This document shows positions 17,436 through 26,370 of a DNA stretch of 60,066 nt, in pieces. The stretch is taken from positions 1 through 60,066 of the forward strand of contig LJSY01000025.1 in assembly GCA_001314805.1 (NCBI GenBank), written 5' to 3'. Source of the DNA: Rhodobacteraceae bacterium HLUCCO18 (lineage in GTDB: Bacteria > Pseudomonadota > Alphaproteobacteria > Rhodobacterales > Rhodobacteraceae). The position numbers were made by a program, and so were the translations under genes. The notes under the pieces were generated by a model. That model ran no database searches, was not told the DNA's origin, and saw nothing but the letters and a program-made list of their open reading frames with translations. Position 1 is the stretch's first letter. Every line of letters begins with the position of its first letter.

Positions 17436-18188
17436 TCAGAGGGCAAGCTTTGCGAAGGTCCAGACACCCATGCCCATCATGAACAGGTTTTCGGTCAGCG
17501 ACACGAAGCCCAGCGGCACGTTCGAGTCGCCGCCGACGCAGGCGCATTTGAGTTCGCGTTTCTCGATGTAGACGGCCTTGAAGACGGAAACCGCGCCCAC
17601 CGTCCCGATGAACAACGCGACCGGAGCGGATATCCACGGCAGCACGGCGCCCGCCATCAGCACGCCCGCCAGCGCTTCGCCGAAGGGATAGACGCGGCCG
17701 TATGGCACCCAGCGCCGGGCGAGCAGGTCGTAATTAAGGAACATCGTCGAGAAGCTTTCGACATCCTGCAGCTTCTGGATCGCGAGGATCGCCATGGAGA
17801 GCGCCACGAAAAGCTCCAGCGTGCGGATGCCGACCAGATCACCCGTCATCCCCCAGGCGATCGCCAGCGCCAGTCCCACCGCGACAGCGAAGATGGCGAT
17901 GACAGGCTGGTAACTCGTGTCGTCCTCGCCCTTCACGTCGTCGCCCAGCCATTCGCGAAGGGCGTCGTAGCCGCCGATCCGCTCGTCACCGATCCAGATC
18001 TGCGGCGTGGTCGGAACGCCGTGCTTCTCCATGAAGGCTTCGGTCTCCTCCCGCGTCTTCAGGCCGTGATCGTCCACCTCGTAGCCCTCGGCCTCCAGCC
18101 GGTGCTTGGCCTTGAGGCCAAAGGGGCAGAGGTGGTCCTCCATCATCATCCGGTAGAGCGTGGCGGTCTTCGCGGTGTCGCGGGGCAT
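17436..18188 (-). CDS. Glutaredoxin-MauE membrane fusion protein
   Basis: The N-terminal about 85 residues form a glutaredoxin-like domain, with CPFG in place of the dithiol CPYC and the cis-Pro region GVPTTPQIW. Four or so membrane helices follow (IAIFAVAVGLALAIAWGM onward), resembling the MauE/DoxX redox-associated membrane family. A CxC motif (KCACVGGDS) lies near the C-terminus. The fold suggests transfer of reducing or oxidising equivalents across or at the membrane; partners are unknown. The ATG at 18188 gives 250 residues. The single-Cys glutaredoxin site is atypical for a classical reductase. Confidence 0.75.
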   Translation of the reverse strand: MPRDTAKTATLYRMMMEDHLCPFGLKAKHRLEAEGYEVDDHGLKTREETEAFMEKHGVPTTPQIWIGDERIGGYDALREWLGDDVKGEDDTSYQPVIAIFAVAVGLALAIAWGMTGDLVGIRTLELFVALSMAILAIQKLQDVESFSTMFLNYDLLARRWVPYGRVYPFGEALAGVLMAGAVLPWISAPVALFIGTVGAVSVFKAVYIEKRELKCACVGGDSNVPLGFVSLTENLFMMGMGVWTFAKLAL

Positions 18189-18285
18189 GGTCGGTCCTCG
18201 TGTGTTTGCAGGACAACGCAAGGAAGCGACTTTTGGTTCGATCGGCGTGCTTGCCGCGACGCGTCACCGGGCCTAGCCTTGCGGC

Positions 18286-19005
18286 ATGTCCGATGCAGGC
18301 CGCAGAACCGCGATCGTCACCGGCGGCGCCGGGGGTATCGGGCGCGTGCTGTGTGCGCGGCTCGCCGCAGAGGGCTGGCGCGTCATCGCCGTGGATCGCG
18401 ACGCCGGGGCGCTCGCCGCGCTGCCCGACGGCGTCGAGCGGCGGGAGGTCGATATCTCCGACGAGGCCGCCGTCGCCGCCTGTTTCGACGTGCTCGGCCT
18501 CGACCGGCTGGACCTGCTGGTGAACAATGCCGGGATCGCGCATCCGGATGTCGGCGGCCCGCTGGACCGGCAGAGCCTCGACACCTTCCGCGCCTATATC
18601 GACAGCCATCTGACCGGCGCTTTCCTGATGACCCGCGCCGCACTTCCCGCACTGCGCGCCGCGAGGGGCGCCATCGTCAACATCTCCTCGACCCGCGCAC
18701 TCATGTCCGAGCCGAATTCCGAGCCCTACGCCGCCGCGAAAGGGGGGCTCGTCGCGCTGACCCATGCGCTCGCCATCAGTCATGGGCCCGAAGTGCGCGC
18801 CAACGCGATCCTGCCGGGCTGGATCGTGACCGACAAGCATGGAGACCTGAGGCCGGAGGATCACGCCCAGCATCCCGCGGGCCGGGCTGGCACGCCCGAG
18901 GACGTGGCCGATGCCGTGTTCTATCTGGCCAAAGCCGGTTTCGTCACCGGACAGACGCTTGTCGTAGACGGGGGCATGAGAAAGAAGATGATCTATGTCG
19001 ACTGA
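18286..19005 (+). CDS. Short-chain dehydrogenase/reductase (SDR), classical
   Basis: This is a 239-residue NAD(P)-dependent oxidoreductase. The cofactor motif is TGGAGGIGRVL, NNAG appears as VNNAGIAHPD, the catalytic Ser is in INISST, and Tyr/Lys are in PYAAAKGG. GQTLVVDGGM is at the C-terminus. The acidic residue after beta-2 (VIAVDRDAG) favours NAD(H) over NADP(H). The substrate cannot be deduced. It is divergent from the glutaredoxin-MauE gene and convergent with the GST gene, whose stop lies 3 bases away. Confidence 0.88.
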   Translation: MSDAGRRTAIVTGGAGGIGRVLCARLAAEGWRVIAVDRDAGALAALPDGVERREVDISDEAAVAACFDVLGLDRLDLLVNNAGIAHPDVGGPLDRQSLDTFRAYIDSHLTGAFLMTRAALPALRAARGAIVNISSTRALMSEPNSEPYAAAKGGLVALTHALAISHGPEVRANAILPGWIVTDKHGDLRPEDHAQHPAGRAGTPEDVADAVFYLAKAGFVTGQTLVVDGGMRKKMIYVD

Positions 19006-19008
19006 GGC

Positions 19009-19803
19009 TCAGACCAGCCCGAGTTCGGCATCGGTCGCGATCCGGTCATACTTGTCGCGGGGGGGCATCGGACGATCGCGCCAGTGCGGCTCGAAGACGA
19101 AGGACGACCTCTCCCGCCCCTCGGGCAGCGCCCCGTTCCCGAAGCCCACGGCGTAGTCGTAGTAGAGCTTGACGATCTCGTCGTGGCTGACCTGTTGGGC
19201 CGCCGGGTGGGCCATGCAGGCATCGCGCCACCGGCGGACCCGATCATAGGCCGGGTCATCGGGGAGGTCGAAGCCCTCGTAATATTCGAGGAACCAGAAC
19301 CGCATGAACATCGGCGTATAGGCCAGATCGGCAAGCCCGAAGGTGTCGAACAGGAAAGTGCCGTCGGGATTGTGATGGCGCAGAAAATTGTCGAGCCACG
19401 CGTAATGACCCAGAAGCGTCTGGCGTTTTTCCTCCGCCTTCGCGCGGTCGCGGTTCATCACCATGAGGTAGCCGGCCATGGTGAAATCGCCCGCCCGTTC
19501 GATCATCAACCGCTCGACCCCGCGCTCGTAGGGATCGCTGCGCGCGACCTGCGGCTCGGGAAAGGCCTCCTCGACATAGCGCAGGATCACGAGGCTTTCT
19601 TTCAGGACGCGCCCGCCGCCGAGGTCCATGATCGGCAAGGCCGTGGTTCCGCGCGACAGCTCGAGGATATGGGGATCGCGCGGTTTCGTGATGTCGACCA
19701 CGCGGAATTCGACCGCATCGCGAAGCCCCTTCAGCTCCAGCAGGATCTCGACCCGCTGCGAGAACGGGCAGACGGGGATGTGGTAGATGATCGGTTTGCT
19801 CAT
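19009..19803 (-). CDS. Glutathione S-transferase family protein
   Basis: The N-terminal thioredoxin-fold domain starts YHIPVCPFSQRVEILLELKG, with a Cys-type active site (CPFSQ) as in omega- or glutathionyl-hydroquinone-type GSTs. The glutathione-binding TTALPIMDL and KESLVILRYVEE follow. The C-terminal helical domain contains FGLADLAYTPMFMR. Length is 264 residues. Cys-type GSTs tend to act as reductases or deglutathionylases rather than conjugating enzymes, which is inference here. The ATG at 19803 follows an AGGAGGCC site. Confidence 0.85.
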   Translation of the reverse strand: MSKPIIYHIPVCPFSQRVEILLELKGLRDAVEFRVVDITKPRDPHILELSRGTTALPIMDLGGGRVLKESLVILRYVEEAFPEPQVARSDPYERGVERLMIERAGDFTMAGYLMVMNRDRAKAEEKRQTLLGHYAWLDNFLRHHNPDGTFLFDTFGLADLAYTPMFMRFWFLEYYEGFDLPDDPAYDRVRRWRDACMAHPAAQQVSHDEIVKLYYDYAVGFGNGALPEGRERSSFVFEPHWRDRPMPPRDKYDRIATDAELGLV

Positions 19804-19883
19804 GGTGGCCTCCTCTGCCGGTCGGAGTCTGCAATGTGGGATCCGGATTGACCAGTGCGCCCGCCGGCTTAGGTGACCCGACC

Positions 19884-20549
19884 ATGATAGATGCATTGGT
19901 AATCGGCGCGTCGGGCGGGATCGGCGACGCCATGGTTGCGGAAATGACCGCGCGCGGCGGGACTGTCACCGCGCTTTCGCGCACGCAGGACGGGCTCGAC
20001 GTCACCGATCCGGCCTCGGTCGACCGTGTCCTCGGCGCGCTGGAGGGACCGTTTCAGACCATCTTCGTCTCCGTCGGAATCCTCGCGCCCGAGGGACACA
20101 CGCCGGAAAAGCAGATCGCGGCACTCGACCCGGCGGCCATGGCGCGGGTCTTCGCGGTGAACACGGTGGGCGTCGCCCATGTCCTGTCGCACCTGCCGCG
20201 CCTTCTGCCGAAGACGGGCCGGTCGGTCACCGGCGTCCTGACCGCGCGGGTGGGATCGATCGGCGACAACCGGATCGGCGGTTGGTATTCCTACCGCGCC
20301 TCCAAGGCCGCGCTGAACCAGATCGTGCATGGGCTGAGCATCGAGATCGGGCGCACCCATCGCGATGCCGTTCTCGCCGCTCTTCACCCCGGCACCGTGG
20401 CCACGCCCTTCACCGAGGGCTACGAGCCCAAGCACGGCAAGGTCACGCCGGAGGAGGCGGCGACGAAGCTCTGCGACGTGATGGAGCGGCTGACGCGCGA
20501 CCAGTCGGGCGGGTTCTTCGACTACGCGGGCCGCGAGATCCCGTGGTGA
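19884..20549 (+). CDS. SDR family oxidoreductase (C-factor-like)
   Basis: This is a 221-residue short SDR. The cofactor loop is IGASGGIGDAM and the catalytic Tyr/Lys are in YSYRASKAAL; LHPGTVATPFT is also present. It resembles the CsgA/C-factor-like subgroup often found next to photolyase genes in marine bacteria. It is 7 bases upstream of the photolyase gene in the same direction, so co-transcription is likely. The substrate is unknown. Confidence 0.85.
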   Translation: MIDALVIGASGGIGDAMVAEMTARGGTVTALSRTQDGLDVTDPASVDRVLGALEGPFQTIFVSVGILAPEGHTPEKQIAALDPAAMARVFAVNTVGVAHVLSHLPRLLPKTGRSVTGVLTARVGSIGDNRIGGWYSYRASKAALNQIVHGLSIEIGRTHRDAVLAALHPGTVATPFTEGYEPKHGKVTPEEAATKLCDVMERLTRDQSGGFFDYAGREIPW

Positions 20550-20556
20550 GCCGACC

Positions 20557-22086
20557 ATGACGACGCGGCTTGTCCTGATCCTCGGCGATCAGCTGAGCGA
20601 GGATATCGCCGCCCTTCGCGAGGCGGATCGCGATAGCGACGTGGTGGTCATGGCCGAGGTGATGGACGAGGCAAGTTATGTCCCGCATCACCCAAAGAAG
20701 ATCGCGTTTCTTTTCGCCGCCATGCGCAAATTCGCGGCGCGGCTGACGGATGACGGTTGGACCGTCCGTTACACCCGCCTCGACGATCCCGACAACGCGG
20801 GATCCATCCCCGGTGAGCTTCTCCGCGCGGCCGAGGCCACTGGCGCGACCGAGGTGCTTGCGACCGAACCGGGGGAGTTTCGCCTGATCGCCGCGCTGGA
20901 GGATTGCCCCCTCCCGGTCAACCAGTTCCCCGACGACCGGTTCCTGTGCTCCCACGCCGAGTTCGAGGCCTGGGCCGAGGGGCGCAAGGAGTTGCGGATG
21001 GAGTGGTTCTATCGCGAGATGCGGCGCAAGACGGGCCTCCTGATGGCGGGCGACAAGCCCGAGGGCGGCAAGTGGAACTACGACCACGACAACCGCAAGC
21101 CCGCCCCGGGCGAGGTGAGTTTCGGCGGCCCCATGCGGTTTACGCCCGGCGAGACGGTCGAAGAGGTGCTGGAACTGGTCGAGGCGCGCTTTGCCGACAG
21201 TTTCGGCACCCTGCGCCCCTTCTGGTTCGCCACCGACCAGGGGCAGGCGCGGCGTGCGCTGGCGCATTTCGTCACCGGCGCGCTGCCGAGGTTCGGTGAC
21301 TACCAGGACGCCATGCTCGACGATGAGCGGTTCCTCTACCACTCCGTCATCTCGATGTATCTCAACGCCGGGCTGCTGGGCTGGCGCGAGGTCTGCGACG
21401 CGGCCGAGGAGGCATACAGGGCCGGCGACGCGCCGCTCAACGCGGTGGAGGGCTTCATCCGCCAGATCATCGGCTGGCGCGAATACATGCGTGGAATCTA
21501 CTTTCGCGAGGGACCTGACTATGTCCGCCGCAACGCGCTGGGCCATGACCGGAAGCTTCCCGACTTCTACTGGACTGCCGACACCAAGATGCGCTGCGTC
21601 TCCCGCGCGGTGGAGCAGACACGCGACGAGGCCTATGCCCACCACATCCAGCGGCTCATGGTGACGGGCAATTTCGCGCTGCTGGCGGGCATCGACCCGC
21701 ATGAGGTGCACGAATGGTATCTCGCCGTTTATGCCGATGCCTATGAATGGGTCGAGGCGCCGAACGTGATCGGCATGAGCCAGTTCGCGGATGGCGGCAT
21801 CGTGGGGTCCAAGCCCTACGTCTCCGGTGGCAACTACATCCGCAAGATGTCGGATTATTGCACCAAATGCGCCTATGATGTTGGCGAGAAGACCGGCCGC
21901 GACGCGTGTCCGTTCAACTACCTCTACTGGGACTTCCTGCACCGGCACCGCGACCGCTTCGGCCGCAATCCCCGCATGGCGCAGATGTATCGGACCTGGG
22001 CCAGGATGTCGGACGAGCGGCGCGAGGCCGCCGTGAATAGCGCGGAGGCCTTCCTCGCACGGCTCGATGCGGGTGAGCGTGTCTGA
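20557..22086 (+). CDS. FeS-type bacterial cryptochrome/(6-4) photolyase
   Basis: This is a 509-residue member of the FeS-BCP (CryPro) clade of the photolyase family, whose characterised members repair (6-4) photoproducts with FAD, a lumazine antenna and a [4Fe-4S] cluster. The four cluster Cys are visible at 347 (MRCVSRA), 435 and 438 (YCTKC) and 451 (ACPFN), the spacing of the PhrB prototype. FAD-site motifs include IIGWREYMRGIY and MSQFADGG. The N-terminus LILGDQLS is typical of this clade. It follows an SDR gene closely. Confidence 0.93.
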   Translation: MTTRLVLILGDQLSEDIAALREADRDSDVVVMAEVMDEASYVPHHPKKIAFLFAAMRKFAARLTDDGWTVRYTRLDDPDNAGSIPGELLRAAEATGATEVLATEPGEFRLIAALEDCPLPVNQFPDDRFLCSHAEFEAWAEGRKELRMEWFYREMRRKTGLLMAGDKPEGGKWNYDHDNRKPAPGEVSFGGPMRFTPGETVEEVLELVEARFADSFGTLRPFWFATDQGQARRALAHFVTGALPRFGDYQDAMLDDERFLYHSVISMYLNAGLLGWREVCDAAEEAYRAGDAPLNAVEGFIRQIIGWREYMRGIYFREGPDYVRRNALGHDRKLPDFYWTADTKMRCVSRAVEQTRDEAYAHHIQRLMVTGNFALLAGIDPHEVHEWYLAVYADAYEWVEAPNVIGMSQFADGGIVGSKPYVSGGNYIRKMSDYCTKCAYDVGEKTGRDACPFNYLYWDFLHRHRDRFGRNPRMAQMYRTWARMSDERREAAVNSAEAFLARLDAGERV

Positions 22087-22131
22087 CGCCGCGCGGATTT
22101 CGTGACATGCCCTCTCGAGGAGACGCGCCGG

Positions 22132-22548
22132 TCACTCCCACCAAGGGTCGATCTGCGCGATGTCGTCGTCGCTCCAGCCGAAGTGGTGGGCCAGTTCGTG
22201 GACCAGCACATGGGTGACCAGCTCGCCCAGGCTGACATTTCCGCGGTCGGACCATTCGTCGAGGATCGGTCGCCGGAAAAGCCAGATCGTGTCAGGCTGT
22301 CCGGGTTGATCCGCCACCGATTTCTCGGTCAGGGGGATCCCGTCATAAAGCCCGGTGATCTCGAACGGGTCGTCCACGCCCATGTCCATCAGGATACGGC
22401 GCGGCGCGAAATCCTCGATCCGGATGACCAGCTCGCGCGCGGCCGCCTGGTAGGGCTGCGGAAGGAGCAGAAGCGCGGCGTCGGCCAGCGCCTCGATCTC
22501 GCCCAAGCCCGGGGCCGTCCAGTCCGTGCAGTCCATGCGCCGCTCCAT
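22132..22548 (-). CDS. Zincin-like metallopeptidase family protein
   Basis: This 138-residue protein belongs to the COG3824-like minimal zincin family. The zinc motif HELAHHFG is at residues 117-124, followed by acidic residues (SDDDI). The conserved EDFAPRRIL and DTIWLFRRPILDEW are also present. It may be a small metallopeptidase, but activity has not been shown for most members. It is convergent with the photolyase gene (46-base gap) and divergent from gltX. The alternative start Met5 changes little. Confidence 0.82.
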   Translation of the reverse strand: MERRMDCTDWTAPGLGEIEALADAALLLLPQPYQAAARELVIRIEDFAPRRILMDMGVDDPFEITGLYDGIPLTEKSVADQPGQPDTIWLFRRPILDEWSDRGNVSLGELVTHVLVHELAHHFGWSDDDIAQIDPWWE

Positions 22549-22613
22549 GCCCCCTTATGGACTTTGGCCCGCGACTGTGAAAGAGCACGCGTCGCATCGC
22601 CCGGAGCATACCG

Positions 22614-23936
22614 ATGACCGTCACCCGTTTCGCGCCTTCGCCGACCGGCTATCTGCATGTCGGAAACCTGCGCACGGCCCTGTTCAACTTCCTGATCGCA
22701 CGCAAGGCGGGGGGCACGTTCGTCCTGCGCCTCGACGACACCGACCCCGAGCGGTCGAAACCCGAATATGCCGACGCGATCCAGGAGGACCTGGAATGGC
22801 TCGGCATCACATGGGACCGGCTGGAGCGTCAGTCCGAGCGGCTCGACCGCTATGCCGAAGCTGCCGACGAGCTGCGCGAAAAGGACCGGTTCTACGAGGC
22901 GTTCGAGACGCCGACGGAACTGGACCTCAAGCGCAAGAAGCAGCTGAACATGGGGCTGCCGCCGGTCTATGACCGCGCCGCGCTGGGCCTGTCGGACGCC
23001 GAACGCGAGAAGCTGCGCGCCGAGCGTGGCCCCGGCGTCTGGCGTTTCAAGCTGAGGCGCGAGAGGATCGAGTGGCACGACGGCATCCTTGGCGATCTGT
23101 CCATCGATGCGGCCAGCGTGTCCGACCCGGTGCTGATCCGCGCGGACGGGCAGGTGCTCTACACGCTCGCCTCCGTCGTGGACGACATGGACATGGGGAT
23201 CACCCATGTGGTGCGCGGCTCGGACCACGTGACGAACACGGCGACGCAGATCCAGATCATCGAGGCGCTGGGCGGCACCCCGCCCGCCTTCGCGCATCAT
23301 TCGCTTCTGACCGGCCCGCAGGGCGAGGCGCTGTCCAAGCGTCTGGGGACGCTGTCCCTGCGCGATCTGCGCGCGGCGGGGGTGGAACCCATGGCGCTGC
23401 TGAGCCTCATGGCGCGCCTCGGCTCCTCGCAGCCGGTGGTTCTGGCGCGGTCCCTCGACGAGTTGGCCGAGGGGTTCGAGCTGTCCCATTTCGGCGCGGC
23501 GCCGACGAAATTCGACGAGGCCGATCTCTGGCCGCTGACGGCCAATGTGCTGCAGGACATGGATGTCTCGGAAATGGCCGATGAGATGGCAGCGCTCGGC
23601 GTGCCCGAGGCGTTGGCAAGCGACGTGTGGGAGGTCGCGCGCGCGAACATGTCGCGGCGGTCCGAGCTGGCCGGCTGGTGGCAGCTTTTCCGCGATGGCG
23701 CCGCGCCACTGGTCGATCCCGAGGACCGGGAGTTTGTCGAACAGGCCTTCGCCCTCCTGCCCGAACCACCCTACGGGCCCGACACGTGGGGCGCGTGGAC
23801 CAACGCGGTGAAGGAGGCCACCGGCCGCAAGGGCAAGGCGCTGTTCATGCCGCTCCGCAAGGCCGTGACCGGGCGCGAACGCGGGCCCGAGATGGCCGAC
23901 GTGATGCGTCTTCTGCAGAAGAAACCGACACTCTGA
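22614..23936 (+). CDS. gltX: Glutamyl-tRNA synthetase (short form)
   Basis: This class I aminoacyl-tRNA synthetase charges tRNA with glutamate. The HIGH-like element is in FAPSPTGYLHVGN and the KMSKS-like loop is GEALSKRLGT. The Rossmann insertion contains VLRLDDTDPERSK. Length is 440 residues, matching the shorter of the two GltX forms that many alphaproteobacteria carry, so a second copy may exist elsewhere. These bacteria generally make Gln-tRNA(Gln) by the indirect pathway. A GGAG site lies 7 bases before the ATG. Confidence 0.94.
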   Translation: MTVTRFAPSPTGYLHVGNLRTALFNFLIARKAGGTFVLRLDDTDPERSKPEYADAIQEDLEWLGITWDRLERQSERLDRYAEAADELREKDRFYEAFETPTELDLKRKKQLNMGLPPVYDRAALGLSDAEREKLRAERGPGVWRFKLRRERIEWHDGILGDLSIDAASVSDPVLIRADGQVLYTLASVVDDMDMGITHVVRGSDHVTNTATQIQIIEALGGTPPAFAHHSLLTGPQGEALSKRLGTLSLRDLRAAGVEPMALLSLMARLGSSQPVVLARSLDELAEGFELSHFGAAPTKFDEADLWPLTANVLQDMDVSEMADEMAALGVPEALASDVWEVARANMSRRSELAGWWQLFRDGAAPLVDPEDREFVEQAFALLPEPPYGPDTWGAWTNAVKEATGRKGKALFMPLRKAVTGRERGPEMADVMRLLQKKPTL

Positions 23937-23955
23937 GGCGGCGGCCACGCCGGGA

Positions 23956-24534
23956 TCAGAGGCTGGTGATCCGGCGCACGCCGCGCAGGCGCAACTCGTC
24001 ATCGACGAAGCTGCGCTCGTCGCTCGTCATCCGCGTGACGCGGGAATAGACGGGCTCTTCCCGATCGTCGAAGACCGGCGCCTCCCATCCCGCGGTCGTG
24101 TCGAAGAAGCGCCGCGCGCCCGCTTCGCCGAACTCGGTCAGGTAGCCCTGGATCACCGTGTCGAGATAGCTCAGCAGGATCGGGTGCTCGTCCGAGCCGT
24201 CGCTGTCATGTTCGGGTTTGGTCCGATAGATATGCACGTCGAGGCGCCGCTCCGGCCCGTGGTCATGGTCGATCTCGATCCCGGCATGCCGGTCATAGGC
24301 GTATTCGCGTTTGTCCAGCGCCGCCCAGTCCGCGCCGGGAACGGCGGCGATCAGGCCCTCGATCTCCGCTCCCGGCGCTTCCACGGCGGTCAGGAAGGCC
24401 AGCTTGCGCAGTCGCGTGCGCTTCCACGTCCGCGCCCAGCCGCGCACCCGTGCGCGTGCCGCCTGCGGGAAGGCGTGGGTGCCACGGTTCACGAGGCTGC
24501 CATAGCCGAAGAAGAAAGGGTCGGTCCCGGACAT
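23956..24534 (-). CDS. Gamma-glutamylcyclotransferase-family protein
   Basis: The N-terminal FFFGYGSLVN is the YGSL nucleotide/glutamate-binding loop of the gamma-glutamylcyclotransferase (BtrG/GGCT) fold. A catalytic-type Glu lies in LDKREYAYDR. Length is 192 residues, with an acidic central insertion. Members act in glutathione degradation or remain uncharacterised. It is convergent with gltX (19-base gap) and divergent from the glycine riboswitch. The same reading frame stays open far upstream across the gcv genes; the ATG at 24534 is the only reasonable start. Confidence 0.8.
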   Translation of the reverse strand: MSGTDPFFFGYGSLVNRGTHAFPQAARARVRGWARTWKRTRLRKLAFLTAVEAPGAEIEGLIAAVPGADWAALDKREYAYDRHAGIEIDHDHGPERRLDVHIYRTKPEHDSDGSDEHPILLSYLDTVIQGYLTEFGEAGARRFFDTTAGWEAPVFDDREEPVYSRVTRMTSDERSFVDDELRLRGVRRITSL

Positions 24535-24614
24535 CGCACCAATGGATGACGAATGCGCGCGGGCATCGCAAGCCTCTTGCGGGCCAGCCGCGCTTTGATA
24601 TCTTGCACCTGCCC

Positions 24615-24788
24615 GCATGGGGGAGACGCTGACCGAACCCGCAAGGATCGGCCAGGGCCGAAGGAGCAACCGCCCCGGTAAACTCTCAGGCAAACGGACC
24701 TCGCCGGGCGAAGGACTCTGGAGAGAGGTGCGCATCGCCGCATCCGCCGAAGGGATAACGATCTCAGGCGAAAGGACAGAGGGGGCAT
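24615..24788 (+). promoter_or_regulatory. Tandem glycine riboswitch upstream of gcvT
   Basis: Two glycine-aptamer cores are visible in tandem. The first contains GCCGAAGGAGCAACC, AACTCTCAGGCAAACGGACC and ACTCTGGAGAGAG. The second contains CGCCGAAGGGATAACGATC, TCTCAGGCGAAAGGACAGAG and GGGGGC. The order and spacing match known cooperative tandem riboswitches, which turn on glycine cleavage genes when glycine is abundant. gcvT starts 74 bases downstream. A hairpin GCGCCG-TTT-CGGCGC (24795-24809) lies between and may be part of the expression platform. Confidence 0.93.
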
Positions 24789-24861
24789 CTTGCGGCGCCG
24801 TTTCGGCGCTCTCACGATGCCGGGTCACGTCTTGGATGACGGCCCCGGAAGACGGGGTGAC

Positions 24862-25971
24862 ATGGACGAAACCGACGTGCTCGAACACCTGCCGCTGCGC
24901 GCGCTCCACGAGGAACTCGGGGGCAGTTTCGTGCCGTTCGCGGGCTGGGAGATGCCCGTGCGCTACGGCCCGGGCGTGATGGCAGAGCACCTGTGGTGCC
25001 GGGAGAAGGCGGGTCTTTTCGACGTGTCGCACATGGGGCAGGTGATGCTGCCGGCCGATGCGGGCGAGGCGCTGGAAGCGCTTTTGCCGATGGATGTGAT
25101 CGGCCTGCAGGAGGGTCGGCAGCGCTATGCGTTCTTCACCAATGCCCAGGGCGGGCTGCTCGACGACCTGATGATCGCGCGCCACGCCGAGGGGCTGCAC
25201 CTTGTCGTCAACGCGGCCTGTGCGGCGACCGATATCGCCCATCTCGAAAGCCATGTGCCCGATGTGCGGGTCCTGTCCGATCGCGCGCTTCTGGCGCTGC
25301 AGGGGCCGATGGCGGCGACGGTGCTGGAGCGGCTTGTGTCCGGCGTCGCGGAGCTGCGTTTCATGGATGTGGCGCGGCTGCGCTGGGAGGGTGTCGATCT
25401 GTGGATATCGCGGTCGGGCTATACCGGCGAAGACGGGTTCGAGATTTCGCTGCCGGTCGAGGGGGCGGAGGGTTTCGCCCGGGCGCTTCTGCGCGACGAA
25501 CATGTGGCGCCGATCGGGCTGGGCGCGCGGGATACGCTGCGTCTCGAGGCCGGATTGCCGCTTTACGGGCAGGACCTCGGGCCGGAGATCACGCCGGTGG
25601 AGGCCGGCCTGACCTGGGCGATCCAGAAAGTCCGCCGTCCGGGCGGGGCGCGCGCGGGAGGTTACCCGGGCGCGGACGTCATCGCGGCGCAGATCGAGGG
25701 CGGCGCGCCACGCAAGCGTATCGGCCTGCTGCCGGAAGGCCGCGCGCCGATGCGCGCGGGCACCGAGGTTTTCGCCGCCGAAATCGGCGGGAAACGGGTC
25801 GGCGTCGTGACCTCGGGCGGGTTCGCCCCGAGCCTCGGGGCGCCCGTCGCGCTTGCGCTCATCGAGGCGGGCATTGCCGATGACGCGGCGCTCTGGGGCG
25901 AGGTGCGGGGACGACGCCTGCCTGTCGCCTCGATGCGCCCGCCCTTCGTCGCGCATCGTTATCATCGCTGA
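24862..25971 (+). CDS. gcvT: Glycine cleavage system T protein (aminomethyltransferase)
   Basis: GcvT transfers the methylene group from aminomethyl-lipoyl-GcvH to tetrahydrofolate, releasing ammonia. The N-terminal FVPFAGWEMPVRYG, GLFDVSHMGQV and SRSGYTGEDGFEI are family hallmarks, as is the C-terminal SGGFAPSLGAPVALALI. The start ATG at 24862 (MDETDVLEHLPLRALHEE) gives 369 residues, typical. An upstream frame to 24790 would intrude on the riboswitch and is rejected. It is the first gene of gcvTHP. Confidence 0.95.
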   Translation: MDETDVLEHLPLRALHEELGGSFVPFAGWEMPVRYGPGVMAEHLWCREKAGLFDVSHMGQVMLPADAGEALEALLPMDVIGLQEGRQRYAFFTNAQGGLLDDLMIARHAEGLHLVVNAACAATDIAHLESHVPDVRVLSDRALLALQGPMAATVLERLVSGVAELRFMDVARLRWEGVDLWISRSGYTGEDGFEISLPVEGAEGFARALLRDEHVAPIGLGARDTLRLEAGLPLYGQDLGPEITPVEAGLTWAIQKVRRPGGARAGGYPGADVIAAQIEGGAPRKRIGLLPEGRAPMRAGTEVFAAEIGGKRVGVVTSGGFAPSLGAPVALALIEAGIADDAALWGEVRGRRLPVASMRPPFVAHRYHR

Positions 25972-25998
25972 ACAGGACACCAGAACCAAGAGGGTCAG

Positions 25999-26370
25999 AT
26001 GAAGTTCACGGAAGATCATGAATGGCTCAACCCCGATGTCGAGGACGGTGACGTGATCGTCGTCGGCATCACCGAATACGCCGCGACGCAACTGGGCGAC
26101 GTGGTGTTCGTCGAACTGCCCGAGGTGGAGACGCGGGTCGCCAAGGGTGACGAGATCGTCGTCATCGAAAGCGTGAAGGCCGCCTCCGATATCGTGGCCC
26201 CGATCGACGGAGAGATCGTCGAGGTCAACGATGCGCTCACCGACAACCCCGGACTCGTCAACGAGGACCCGCTGGGCGCGGGCTGGTTCTTCAAGATCAG
26301 GGTCGAGGATGTCGGTGCGCTCGACGATTTCATGACCGAGGACGAGTACAAGGATCACACCGGCAACTAG
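25999..26370 (+). CDS. gcvH: Glycine cleavage system H protein
   Basis: GcvH is the lipoyl carrier of the glycine cleavage complex; it shuttles the aminomethyl group between GcvP, GcvT and the dihydrolipoyl dehydrogenase. The lipoylation site is Lys60 in VIESVKAASDI. N-terminal FTEDHEWL and TEYAATQLGDVVFVELPE are diagnostic. Length is 123 residues, typical. It lies 27 bases after gcvT. Confidence 0.97.
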   Translation: MKFTEDHEWLNPDVEDGDVIVVGITEYAATQLGDVVFVELPEVETRVAKGDEIVVIESVKAASDIVAPIDGEIVEVNDALTDNPGLVNEDPLGAGWFFKIRVEDVGALDDFMTEDEYKDHTGN

